Shown piece after piece: positions 8,485-16,846 of a stretch of 50,978 nucleotides of DNA (positions are counted from its first letter, which is position 1; each line of letters opens with the position of its first letter). Made by a program: the position numbers and the translations under genes. This DNA comes from Verrucomicrobiota bacterium (GTDB lineage: Bacteria > Verrucomicrobiota > Verrucomicrobiia > Limisphaerales > JAIPKD01). The DNA lies in contig JAIPKD010000014.1 in assembly GCA_021733835.1 (NCBI GenBank), positions 1 through 50,978 on the forward strand, read 5' to 3'. The notes below the pieces were generated by a model. The model made no database searches. It was not told where the DNA came from and was given only the letters and a program-made list of their open reading frames with translations.

Positions 8485-10122
8485 ATGGCGGTGTGTCCAT
8501 CTTATTTGGTTTTATATGGAACTTGCAAAAAGGCGGGTATTGTAATAACCCATTCCCACGTGAGAGCGAAATGGTTTGTCCGAGGTGACATAGACGGTTT
8601 CTTTGGATTATTTATAGATAATCTGCTTCAACTCATGCTGATTGTGGTGCTCGGCCGAACTGTGTGCGGTTTCCCGAATGAACTGATAATCGGCCGTATA
8701 CTACCCGGTGCGGCGATATCAATCTTGCTGGGAAACCTGTATTACGGTTGGCAGGCACGAAAACTGGCCGAACGTACCGGACGCGAGGACGTCACGGCCC
8801 TGCCGTACGGCATCAATACATTGAGCATATTCGCATTCGTATTTTTCATTATAGCTCCGATCTACCGGGAAACGGGGGATGCTACGCTTGCATGGCATGC
8901 CGGATTGTTCGCATGTTTTATTAGCGGCATACTGGAAACAGCCGGAGCATTTGCGGGGGATTGGATCAGACGACACACACCGCGTGCGGCGCTTTTGTCG
9001 GCACTGGCTGGGATAGCGATTGCGTTCATATCCATGAATTTCTTTTTTCAAATCTTTGCATCGCCGCAGATAGCATTGTTTCCGCTTATTCTGATCCTTG
9101 TCGGGTACGCATCGGGGATTAGACTGCCATTACGAGTCCCGGCGGGACTTCTTGCGCTTATAATCGGCGGTGCTCTTGCATGGCTATTCAATGCATTTGG
9201 TTTACATTATTTCGAACCAGACCCGACGCCATATAATTTCGAGGTTTATCTTTTCAATCCGGCTATAAGTGAATTAACGGGATTTATTTTATCTTCCGAG
9301 GGATGGAAATATCTGTCCGTGATCGTGCCTATGGGAATTTTCAATGTTATCGGATCACTACAAAACCTCGAAAGCGCCGAGGCGGCAGGTGACAGTTATG
9401 AGACCAAGCCGTCGTTGTTGGTGAACGGATTGGGCAGTATTTGTGCGGCATGTTTTGGGAGCGCGTTTCCGACCACGATATATATTGGGCATCCCGGATG
9501 GAAGGCCCTGGGCGCACGCTCGGGTTATTCCGTACTGAATGGGCTTGTAATTACCGGTTTATGTGCGATCGGCGGAATAACATTGATTTTGAAGGTTATT
9601 CCGATCGAAGTGGTGGCGGGAATCCTTGTTTGGATAGGAATTATTATGACGGCCCAGGCGTTTAGGGGTACGCCGTCGAGACATGCGGCGGCGGTTGCCG
9701 TGGGAATTATCCCCGCCCTGGCGGCATGGGCGTTGACGGTCGTGCAAACGAGCTTAACAAAAGCTGGGACGAATTTGTTGGAGACAGCCGATAAGTTCGG
9801 ATCAGACTTATTTATTTACGGCATTATTGCCCTGAACCAGGGTTTTATCCTTACATCGATGATTTTTGCAGCCATCCTGGTTTATGTTATCGACAGGCGT
9901 TTTTTAAAGGCGGGTATATGGGCGTTTGCCGCATCGGTTTTCTCGCTGACCGGGCTTATTCATGCATATGAGATTACGTCGAACGGGGTAACAAACAAGT
10001 TCGGCGTCGCCGCTGCGCCGGGGTTTGCTTTTGCTTATCTGTTATCGGCGCTTTTCTTGCTTTTCCTGCATTTTCATGAAAAAAGGTGGAACAAACCCGC
10101 CGAGTCAGGGGTTGAGCGTTAA
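8485..10122 (+). CDS. NCS2/AzgA-type permease (xanthine/uracil permease superfamily)
   Basis: The protein is highly hydrophobic with roughly 12-14 membrane spans. It contains RGDIDGFFGLFIDNLLQLML, the opening I recognise from COG2252-like nucleobase permeases, then EDVTALPYGINT and an SAFPTTIYIGHPGWK segment. Members move purines, pyrimidines or related small molecules across the inner membrane; the substrate is not readable. ATG 8485 follows a weak AGGGGC and adds about 25 residues with no family counterpart. An in-frame GTG at 8560 (VRAKWFVRGDID) would start where relatives start and is a serious alternative. The stop overlaps the stop of the convergent folC by three bases. The gene stands alone, preceded by the repeat array, so any promoter lies in 8400-8484. 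Confidence 0.75.
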   Translation: MAVCPSYLVLYGTCKKAGIVITHSHVRAKWFVRGDIDGFFGLFIDNLLQLMLIVVLGRTVCGFPNELIIGRILPGAAISILLGNLYYGWQARKLAERTGREDVTALPYGINTLSIFAFVFFIIAPIYRETGDATLAWHAGLFACFISGILETAGAFAGDWIRRHTPRAALLSALAGIAIAFISMNFFFQIFASPQIALFPLILILVGYASGIRLPLRVPAGLLALIIGGALAWLFNAFGLHYFEPDPTPYNFEVYLFNPAISELTGFILSSEGWKYLSVIVPMGIFNVIGSLQNLESAEAAGDSYETKPSLLVNGLGSICAACFGSAFPTTIYIGHPGWKALGARSGYSVLNGLVITGLCAIGGITLILKVIPIEVVAGILVWIGIIMTAQAFRGTPSRHAAAVAVGIIPALAAWALTVVQTSLTKAGTNLLETADKFGSDLFIYGIIALNQGFILTSMIFAAILVYVIDRRFLKAGIWAFAASVFSLTGLIHAYEITSNGVTNKFGVAAAPGFAFAYLLSALFLLFLHFHEKRWNKPAESGVER

Positions 10123-11543
10123 ACCGACGGATTAGCGCCCGTTAAAAAAACGGATGTTTGGTATTCATTCAGATTCTTTTGATCTGATACACCCGGCAAG
10201 AGGTGGAGGAGCTCCAGCGCCTCTCCAACGAGATAAAGCGAACCGGTGATGATTATGAACCTCTCATTTGCGGCTTTCCTGAAAGCCTGTTCAAGTGAAG
10301 GGAATGAACATGCCGTTGCTTCCGGATTTTCTTCGGCGCACACGCCCATCAGTACATCCGGATGAGATGTGCGTTCGCTTTGAACCGGAACAAGATAAAT
10401 TGATGAGGCCAGCGGCGCCAATATTCTGCACATGGCGCGCCAGTCCTTATCCTTAAGTATGCCGATAACCATCGCGGGCTTGGCGTCGGTAAATTCGGTC
10501 TCTATCACATCCCTTAACGCCGCCGCGCCCGCCGGATTATGCGCGCCGTCAAGCACAACCGTCTGTCCATTCTCAAGATGTTCGAGCTCGATGCGTCCGG
10601 GCCATTGCAGGTTTTGCAGGCCTTTGCTGATGTCCTCATCTGTAACCGGGATTCGAGGGCGTAGTGCATGCACGGCGGCTACGGCGAGTGCCGCATTCAA
10701 TTTTTGGTGCCTCCCCGGCAGCGGCAGTTTTATCTCACTAAGTGCTCCTGTTTCAAGCGAGGTTTGATCAACAATGGTTAAGGTGGACGAATTCTTTGCG
10801 GCGATGGATGAAATAACGTTCAATGCCTCGGATGAATCGGCGGCGGTTATTACGGGGACTTCCGGCTTGACGATCCCGGCCTTCTCGGCGGCGATTTGCG
10901 AAATCGTGTTACCCAACCACTGCTGATGATCAAGATGAACGTTTGTTATAAGACTCGCCATAGGCGTTATAATATTCGTGGCATCGAGGCGCCCGCCTAA
11001 ACCCGTCTCACAGACCACAAGATCACATGCCTGTTCAGCAAAAAAACAAAATGCCAATACGGTGACTACTTCGAAAAAGGTCGGATGCGTTTCAGGCGAG
11101 AACTTGGCGAGGAGACCTTTCAGCTGGTTCGTTAATCGTACTATATCTTCTTCGCTGATGAGATTGCGGTTCACCTGAATGCGTTCTCTGAATTGCACAA
11201 GGTGCGGAGAGGTAAAAAGCCCGACGCGAAGTCCGGCCTGACGATATATGCTCTCCAGCATTGCGCATGTAGAACCTTTCCCGTTTGTTCCCGCGACGTG
11301 GATGAACCTGAGTTTACGCTCCGGATGCCCCGCCAGGGCGGCAAGACAGCGTGTGTTCCTAAGTCCGAGCTTCGCACCGAACCATCGAAGTTGATAGAGA
11401 AAATCAATCGTCTCGCGGTACGAATGCAACGGCGCATCCGAAGTGGTGCCGGAGAACTCTGCCGGTGGAACAACTGCAGGCCGATTATCGAACCGCCCTT
11501 GTGAGGAGTCGGTTTGCTTATTATTCTTATCGTGTTCGGTCAT
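10119..11543 (-). CDS. folC: Bifunctional folylpolyglutamate synthase/dihydrofolate synthase
   Basis: FolC adds L-glutamate to dihydropteroate or folates in the cytoplasm, using ATP. The ATP-binding loop is HVAGTNGKGST (about 83-92), followed by LFTSPHLVQFRERIQVN, ETGLGGRLDATNII, the EKAGIVK stretch and LDGAHNPAGA. These are the classic FolC/Mur-ligase signatures. The 474-residue length includes some 40 N-terminal residues before YRETIDFLYQLRWFGAKLGL, where most homologues begin, so the N-terminus is either extended or mis-started; no internal ATG offers a fix. It is the last gene of the leftward kdsB-pyrG-folC set, 60 bases after pyrG. It could be a combined or single-function enzyme. Confidence 0.92.
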   Translation of the reverse strand: MTEHDKNNKQTDSSQGRFDNRPAVVPPAEFSGTTSDAPLHSYRETIDFLYQLRWFGAKLGLRNTRCLAALAGHPERKLRFIHVAGTNGKGSTCAMLESIYRQAGLRVGLFTSPHLVQFRERIQVNRNLISEEDIVRLTNQLKGLLAKFSPETHPTFFEVVTVLAFCFFAEQACDLVVCETGLGGRLDATNIITPMASLITNVHLDHQQWLGNTISQIAAEKAGIVKPEVPVITAADSSEALNVISSIAAKNSSTLTIVDQTSLETGALSEIKLPLPGRHQKLNAALAVAAVHALRPRIPVTDEDISKGLQNLQWPGRIELEHLENGQTVVLDGAHNPAGAAALRDVIETEFTDAKPAMVIGILKDKDWRAMCRILAPLASSIYLVPVQSERTSHPDVLMGVCAEENPEATACSFPSLEQAFRKAANERFIIITGSLYLVGEALELLHLLPGVSDQKNLNEYQTSVFLTGANPSV

Positions 11544-11603
11544 CTCCAGCGTATATATGAGTCTATGGTACTGCGTCCGGAGGTAATGCTATATGGAGGG
11601 CGG

Positions 11604-13232
11604 TCAGCGCTGCTCGGGCCGTTTGGTCTGTAGGTGTAAAAGTGCCGCGTGAACGAATCCTTTGAACAGGGGATGAGGCGCGTTCGGCTTACTAAGGAAT
11701 TCGGGGTGGAATTGACATGCAATGAAAAACGGATGCGACTTCAACTCGATTATCTCGGCAAGCCTCCCATTGGAGGATGTGCCGCTGAGGCGCATACCCG
11801 CGCGTTCGAAATCATCTTGATATTCGTGATTGAACTCATATCTATGTCGATGCCGTTCTTTTGTTAAGAAAGCACCGTAGAGTTTTGATGCAAGCGAATC
11901 CACTGCGATTTCAATCGACTGCGCGCCTAACCTCATAGTACCGCCTTTTTCAACCACACGCTGCTGTTCATCCATTAATGCAATCACCGGATGCGAGGGC
12001 TCCGGATCGAATTCGAATGATTGTGCGCCCTTGAAACCGAGGACGTTCTGTGCGAACTCGATTACCGCTACCTGCATGCCGAGGCAAAGACCCAGATAGG
12101 GGACGTCGTTTTCGCGGGCGTATCTGGCCGCCGCCATTTTCCCTTTGATCCCGCGCCCGCCGAATCCGCCGGGGACTAGAATACCGTTCAATCCCTTGAG
12201 CAATACCGCAGCTCCGTGCTTCTCGATATCCTCGGCATCAATCTTCTCTATTTCAACCCCGGTATCGTTGGCAATTCCTCCATGACTAATTGCTTCGTAC
12301 ACGGACTTATACGCATCGTTCAGTCCAATGTATTTCCCGACGACGCCGATTCGCACCCTATTTTGCGGCGCAACCAAACGTCGTAAAATATCCTGCCAAT
12401 GCGCCATATCGGCAGCCGGAGTATCGATCCGCAGAAAACCGCAAACAAGATCGTCCACACCTTCTCTTTGAAGCATCAACGGCACTTCATAAATAGAATG
12501 CTCTACATCACGCTCCTCGATGACCGCCTCGTATTTAACATTACAGAATAGTGATATCTTCTGCCTCAACTCCTTGCCCAACGGGAATTCACATCGGCAA
12601 ACTATAATTTGCGGGGTAATACCTATTTCACGGAGTTTAGCGACGGATTGTTGCGTGGGTTTGGTCTTAAGTTCTCCCGCCGCCTTGATAAATGGAACAA
12701 GCGTTACATGGATAAAACACGCATTATGGCTTCCCACTTCCAAGGCAAACTCCCTGATCGCCTCGAGAAACGGTAAGCCTTCAATATCCCCCGTGGTACC
12801 GCCTATTTCGGTGATGACAACGTCCGCGTCTGTGTATTCGGCGATATCCCGAATACGCTTCTGAATCTCATCCGTTACGTGCGGGATCACCTGCACGGTC
12901 TTGCCCAGATACAGCCCCTTACGCTCGTTATCCAGTACAGTCTTATAAACCTGGCCGCTTGTAAGATTATTGAACCGCGTTAATTGGCACTTGGTGAAAC
13001 GCTCGTAATGCCCGAGGTCCAAATCAGTCTCAGCCCCGTCGTCCAATACATAAACCTCACCGTGCTGAAAAGGGTTCATCGTCCCCGGATCGACGTTTAA
13101 ATAAGGATCGAACTTCTGAATCGCGACCTTAAGCCCGCGATTCTCCAGAAGCGTACCCAACGCCGCCGCGGTCAACCCTTTACCAAGGGAACTGACAACA
13201 CCGCCTGTTACGAAAATGAACTTCGCTTTCAA
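11604..13232 (-). CDS. pyrG: CTP synthase
   Basis: PyrG aminates UTP to CTP using ATP and glutamine. The 542-residue length is standard. The N-terminal amidoligase domain opens with FIFVTGGVVSSLGKG and contains DPYLNVDPGTMNP and TEIGGTTGDIEGLPF. The C-terminal class I glutaminase domain has GGFGGRG, the nucleophile loop YLGLCLGMQ (Cys near 383) and the CQFHPEFLSKP triad segment. It overlaps the upstream kdsB by four bases, so the two are probably translationally coupled. This makes sense because KdsB consumes CTP. CTP synthases are controlled by GTP and CTP binding; nothing in the sequence suggests departure. Confidence 0.97.
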   Translation of the reverse strand: MKAKFIFVTGGVVSSLGKGLTAAALGTLLENRGLKVAIQKFDPYLNVDPGTMNPFQHGEVYVLDDGAETDLDLGHYERFTKCQLTRFNNLTSGQVYKTVLDNERKGLYLGKTVQVIPHVTDEIQKRIRDIAEYTDADVVITEIGGTTGDIEGLPFLEAIREFALEVGSHNACFIHVTLVPFIKAAGELKTKPTQQSVAKLREIGITPQIIVCRCEFPLGKELRQKISLFCNVKYEAVIEERDVEHSIYEVPLMLQREGVDDLVCGFLRIDTPAADMAHWQDILRRLVAPQNRVRIGVVGKYIGLNDAYKSVYEAISHGGIANDTGVEIEKIDAEDIEKHGAAVLLKGLNGILVPGGFGGRGIKGKMAAARYARENDVPYLGLCLGMQVAVIEFAQNVLGFKGAQSFEFDPEPSHPVIALMDEQQRVVEKGGTMRLGAQSIEIAVDSLASKLYGAFLTKERHRHRYEFNHEYQDDFERAGMRLSGTSSNGRLAEIIELKSHPFFIACQFHPEFLSKPNAPHPLFKGFVHAALLHLQTKRPEQR

Positions 13233-13966
13233 TGTCTTAAAATACGTTCAACTCGTTCCACATCCGCCGGCGTATCAACTCCTATGCCGTCGTAATCCAC
13301 ACGCCTGACGCCGATTCTCATCCCGTTTTCTATAGCCCGAAGCTGCTCCAGCCTCTCTGCCTTCTCAAGTAATGATATCGGTAATCCAACAAACTTCATC
13401 AACTCCCCGTACCTGAATCCATAAATACCCACATGCTTCCAAAACGGAAAAGCGGACATCTGATCGAGTACATCTTTCTCGGCCGCATCACGCACATACG
13501 GAATCGTACGCCTTGAGAAGTATAATGCCTGACCATTGTTGTTTACAACGACTTTTACGACATTCGGATTATCGTATTCAGCCGGATCACGAATCAACGC
13601 TGCAGCCGTCGAAATAGGGTAATCATCCAATCCCAACGCCACCTCGTCTATTACTCGTGGAGCCAAGAGAGGTTCATCACCTTGAATATTTATAACCGCA
13701 TCACACTCGATCCTCGATGCCACCTCGGCAATCCGATCCGTCCCGCTCCTATGAGAGGACGATGTATACTCCACGCGGCAAAGCCCCGCAGATACATTCG
13801 CTACCCGCTCGTCATCCGTCGCCACTATAACATTACATAAGGTTTTCGCCTTGAGACACGCCTCGATCACGTGACAAATAAGCGGTTTCCCGGCAATCTC
13901 CACAAGCGGTTTGCCCGGAAATCGCGTAGACCCATATCTAGCTGGAATTATCCCCACTATCTCCAC
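13229..13966 (-). CDS. kdsB: 3-deoxy-manno-octulosonate cytidylyltransferase
   Basis: KdsB activates Kdo with CTP to CMP-Kdo for the inner core of lipopolysaccharide, so it marks a Gram-negative envelope. The 245 residues show the nucleotide-binding opening GIIPARYGSTRFPGKPL, then VATDDERV, VEYTSSSHRSGTDRIAEVA, NIQGDEPLL and KHVGIYGFRYGEL. The length is normal. It is the first gene of a leftward operon with pyrG (four-base overlap) and folC. Start ATG 13966 begins exactly at the conserved N-terminus. Confidence 0.95.
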   Translation of the reverse strand: MEIVGIIPARYGSTRFPGKPLVEIAGKPLICHVIEACLKAKTLCNVIVATDDERVANVSAGLCRVEYTSSSHRSGTDRIAEVASRIECDAVINIQGDEPLLAPRVIDEVALGLDDYPISTAAALIRDPAEYDNPNVVKVVVNNNGQALYFSRRTIPYVRDAAEKDVLDQMSAFPFWKHVGIYGFRYGELMKFVGLPISLLEKAERLEQLRAIENGMRIGVRRVDYDGIGVDTPADVERVERILRH

Positions 13967-14039
13967 ATCTCAGATAATAGCGTGTATAACCGCGCGCTGC
14001 TACCGAAAAAAGTGAGCTTATTTATGAGTCTTCTACCAC

Positions 14040-14100
14040 TTGTGCATAGCCGATTGTAATAGCCTGTCCCTGCAAATTGTGCATAGCCTGTCCCTGTATA
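14040..14100. repeat. Two dispersed copies of the TAGCCTGTCCCTGCA repeat family
   Basis: ATAGCCTGTCCCTG occurs twice, at about 14059-14072 and 14083-14096, the first within TTGTAATAGCCTGTCCCTG. TTGTGCATAGCC also occurs twice (14040-14051 and 14079-14090). The reverse complement shares GCAGGGACAG with the units of the 8177-8399 array. The element lies in the gap between the divergent kdsB and arsR-type genes. Confidence 0.8.
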
Positions 14101-14214
14101 AAGAGGTCTATCTTTCCGAGTTGCGCGCAGGCGGGCATGACCAAAACTTATTAATAATATAACTACAACTTCTACTTTCCCTCTTCGTGTTGACTTTAAT
14201 GGTTTCATAATTTA

Positions 14215-14562
14215 ATGATTATTGAACTAATGAATGATCTTACTAGTCAGATTAAAGATGAGTTCAGGAGGAACGATCTCCTTTGCACCAAGGTTATTGG
14301 ATTATTTCAGCTGATATCCAATAAAGCGAGGTTCCGGATCGTATGTCTACTCGTACACGGTGAATTCAGTGTTAACGAGATAGTGGACATAATTGATGCC
14401 GGAAAGCTTACGAATATTTCGCAGCAGCTCAAGATTCTCACGCTTGCGGGGATAATTTCCAAGCGGCGGGAGAAGAACCGGATTCTCTACACGTTATCAA
14501 ATGAGAAGGTGCGGAATCTTGTCGGTTTTTTACGAAAAGAGTTTTTGGAACCTACAGAATAA
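14215..14562 (+). CDS. ArsR-family winged-helix repressor, SqrR/BigR-like
   Basis: The 115-residue winged helix-turn-helix protein carries the ArsR recognition segment NISQQLKILTLAGIISKRRE and wing NRILYTLSNEKV. Its cysteines are C24 (LLCTK) and C44 (RFRIVCLL). C44 sits where SqrR/BigR persulfide sensors have their first reactive cysteine, but the C-terminal helix has KEFLEP where those proteins have the second, so only half of that pair is retained. It directly precedes a sulfide:quinone oxidoreductase gene, separated by one base, which supports a role as sulfide/persulfide-responsive repressor of this operon. The start may be ATG 14215 or ATG 14233. I infer, but cannot show, an operator in the upstream 250 bases. 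Confidence 0.85.
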   Translation: MIIELMNDLTSQIKDEFRRNDLLCTKVIGLFQLISNKARFRIVCLLVHGEFSVNEIVDIIDAGKLTNISQQLKILTLAGIISKRREKNRILYTLSNEKVRNLVGFLRKEFLEPTE

Positions 14563-14563
14563 G

Positions 14564-15826
14564 ATGAAGGACATAGTAATATTAGGCGCAGGCACGGCCG
14601 GCACCATTATGGCCAACCGGCTTCGGAAGAGTGTGGATAGAAGGTCGTGGAACATAAAGATAATCGATCAGAATCCGGTGCATTATTACCAGCCGGGATT
14701 CCTTTTCATGCCCTTTGGTATTTATTCGGATCGGGATGTGGAGAAGCCTAAGCGCCGATTTATTCCGCGTGATGTGGAATATATCGAGTCTTCGGTCGAC
14801 AGGGTGAACGCTGAAAAGAGCCGAGTGATGTTGAGCAATGGTGTCGAAGTTTCCTATGACATTCTGATTATTGCCACAGGGGTGAGGACGGTGCCGGATC
14901 AGGTTGAGGGGATGATGGGCACCGACTGGCGGAATCGGATATTCGATTTTTATACCGTTGATGGTGCGGCAGCGTTGCAGGAAAAACTGAAGGATTGGCG
15001 TGGCGGACGTCTGGTGATGCATGTGAGTGAGATGCCGATCAAATGTCCAGTAGCGCCGCTTGAGTTTGTATTCCTCGCCGATTCGTGGCTTTCAGAACGG
15101 GGTCTTCGTGAAAAGACTGAACTAGTTTATGTGACGCCGTTATCGGGCGCGTTTACAAAACCAATAGCGGCGGGTGTACTTGGACACTTGCTCGAGGAGA
15201 AGAGGATCAAGGTAGTCAATGATTTCAACATAGGAAACGTGGATAACGAGCGTCACCGGATTGTCTCATGGGACGATAAAGTGGTCGATTATGACCTATT
15301 GGTTACGGTGCCGACGAACATGGGGGATGCGGCGATAGAGCGCTCCGGCCTGGGCGATGAATTCAACTTTGTCCCCACCGACAGGCACACGTTACAGTCC
15401 AAGCAACACGAAAACATCTTTGTAATCGGCGATGCGACCGATCTTCCCACATCCAAGGCCGGATCAGTGGCGCATTTCGAGTCCGAGGTTCTTGGTGAGA
15501 ACATCCTCAGCTACATAAAGAACGCGCCGTTGCGTGAGGAATTCGACGGTCATGCGAATTGCTTTATCGAATCGGGACACGGGAAGGGATTTCTCTTAGA
15601 TTTTAATTACACCCTGGAACCGGTTCCCGGATCGTTCCCAATACCCGGCATCGGCCCATTTGGATTGCTGAAAGAAACACGGATTAATCATTTTGGAAAA
15701 ATGGCCTTCAAATGGATTTACTGGAACATGCTGCTCAAGGGGCTGCCGTTGCCCGGTATCACGCAAAGGATGAGTTACGCGGGTAAGAAGATACCGGTAG
15801 GCCTGGCGGTGCCTGAGTCTGCATGA
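14564..15826 (+). CDS. sqr: Sulfide:quinone oxidoreductase (FAD-dependent)
   Basis: SQR oxidises sulfide to sulfane sulfur and passes the electrons to the membrane quinone pool. The 420 residues show the FAD-binding GAGTAGTIMANRL at the N-terminus, IIATGVRTVPD, and a C-terminal FVIGDATDLPTSKAGS. Cys161 (PIKCPVAP) and Cys333 (ANCFIE) match the two redox cysteines conserved in SQRs. A C-terminal amphipathic segment (NHFGKMAFKWIYWNMLLKG) would dock it to the membrane. ATG 14564 is chosen because the Rossmann fold starts at once; earlier in-frame codons overlap the repressor gene. The one-base gap after the repressor stop implies coupled translation. FCSD is an alternative subfamily, but there is no signal peptide. 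Confidence 0.9.
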   Translation: MKDIVILGAGTAGTIMANRLRKSVDRRSWNIKIIDQNPVHYYQPGFLFMPFGIYSDRDVEKPKRRFIPRDVEYIESSVDRVNAEKSRVMLSNGVEVSYDILIIATGVRTVPDQVEGMMGTDWRNRIFDFYTVDGAAALQEKLKDWRGGRLVMHVSEMPIKCPVAPLEFVFLADSWLSERGLREKTELVYVTPLSGAFTKPIAAGVLGHLLEEKRIKVVNDFNIGNVDNERHRIVSWDDKVVDYDLLVTVPTNMGDAAIERSGLGDEFNFVPTDRHTLQSKQHENIFVIGDATDLPTSKAGSVAHFESEVLGENILSYIKNAPLREEFDGHANCFIESGHGKGFLLDFNYTLEPVPGSFPIPGIGPFGLLKETRINHFGKMAFKWIYWNMLLKGLPLPGITQRMSYAGKKIPVGLAVPESA

Positions 15827-15878
15827 AGATTGTGGTTAAACGGAAAACAAGGAAAGACACAAAACTAGGTAATTGATT

Positions 15879-16193
15879 ATGGCAGAAAAACAAATAGCTG
15901 GAAAAACGATTGAAGTAACGGACGACGGATTCATGGTGAAGCATGAACAGTGGGATCGCGAAGTGGCCGCCGCTATTGCGGCTGAAGAGGGGATTGAATT
16001 AACGGATGACCACTGGAAGGTATTGGAATTTATCGACAAAGACTTCAAGGAGAAGGGTGCGGTTCCGGGTATACGCAGGATGAACAAGGTAGGCGGTATC
16101 TCAACAAAGGAACTATACACGTTGTTCCCCGATGGCCCGGTCAAGAAGGCCGCGAAGATAGCCGGTTACCCGAAGCCTGCAAGTTGCGTTTAG
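15879..16193 (+). CDS. TusE/DsrC-family sulfur carrier protein
   Basis: The 104-residue protein has the DsrC/TusE fold signature: LTDDHWKVLEFI, a KGAVPGIRRMNK stretch, LYTLFPDGPVKKAAKIAG, and the C-terminal PKPASCV. DsrC proteins of dissimilatory sulfur metabolism have a penultimate Cys and a second Cys eleven residues earlier. Here the penultimate Cys is present but the other position is Ala (KKAAKIAG), as in TusE and related sulfur carriers. It would accept persulfide sulfur on its flexible C-terminal arm. It follows SQR by 52 bases and precedes a DsrE-like gene, so a role in handling SQR-derived sulfur is likely. ATG 15879 is preferred over an upstream TTG. Confidence 0.88.
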   Translation: MAEKQIAGKTIEVTDDGFMVKHEQWDREVAAAIAAEEGIELTDDHWKVLEFIDKDFKEKGAVPGIRRMNKVGGISTKELYTLFPDGPVKKAAKIAGYPKPASCV

Positions 16194-16211
16194 TTAAAGA
16201 AGGGAGTGTTG

Positions 16212-16709
16212 ATGACAGAGAACGAAAAGATCAGGAAGGTTTCCGTAATTGTGTCCAAGGGTACATTGGATGGAGTGTATCCGGGTTTGATAATGGCCAA
16301 CGGGGCGCGTATGGAGGGGATCGAGGCATCGTTGTTTTTCACGTTCTTCGGTCTTCATGCCGTGGTCAAGAAGAAGATGGACAAGCTGAAGGTGGCCACT
16401 GTCGGTAATCCCGCGATGTGCGTGCCTACGCCTATGGGGATGAGCATGCCGACATGGATGGGTGCCTTGCCGGGCATGTCCGCCTTTGCGACATCCATGA
16501 TGAAGAAGGAGATGGAAAAACTCGATATCCCGCCGGTAAGCGAATTTGTCGAGATGATTCATGACGCCGGGGGCAGTCTTTACGCATGCAAAGCTACTGT
16601 TGACATGTTCAAATTAAAAATGCAGGATTTCTGTCCACAGGTGGATAAGGTGCTTACCGTGGGAGAATTCTACGAACTTTCTGCGGGGGCGGAGATAATA
16701 TTCACCTGA
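16212..16709 (+). CDS. DsrE/DsrF-like (DsrE2-type) sulfurtransferase
   Basis: The 165-residue protein matches the DsrE2-type subgroup of the DsrE/F/H superfamily. It opens with KVSVIVSKGTLDGVYPGL, has LFFTFFGLHAV, then the loop AMCVPTPMGMSMPTWMGALP and the conserved GGSLYACKATVDMF. Cys residues in CVPTP and YACKA are candidates for persulfide transfer; DsrE2 proteins often work with TusA or rhodanese. Two hydrophobic segments give it the membrane-associated look of this group. ATG 16212 follows a Shine-Dalgarno AGGGAG; GTG and TTG just upstream are less likely. It lies 18 bases after the TusE/DsrC-like gene in the sulfur operon. Confidence 0.88.
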   Translation: MTENEKIRKVSVIVSKGTLDGVYPGLIMANGARMEGIEASLFFTFFGLHAVVKKKMDKLKVATVGNPAMCVPTPMGMSMPTWMGALPGMSAFATSMMKKEMEKLDIPPVSEFVEMIHDAGGSLYACKATVDMFKLKMQDFCPQVDKVLTVGEFYELSAGAEIIFT

Positions 16710-16731
16710 TACAGGAAGCCGTGTGTATAGT

Positions 16732-16767
16732 AGCGGAGTCTTTCCTGGGCGGATCGGCTCCGTTTTT
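16732..16767 (+). terminator. Likely terminator after the DsrE-like gene
   Basis: AGCGGAGTC pairs with GGCTCCGTT (including wobble pairs) around a 15-base loop and is followed by a TTTTT run. It would separate the sulfur genes from the FadL-type gene, or act as a partial terminator within one operon. Confidence 0.5.
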
Positions 16768-16846
16768 AATATGCGGCTTGATGAATAACCGCCGTGGAAG
16801 TTGTGAGGCGGTGGCTTAAACATACACCATAAATCTAGTACCAGGA

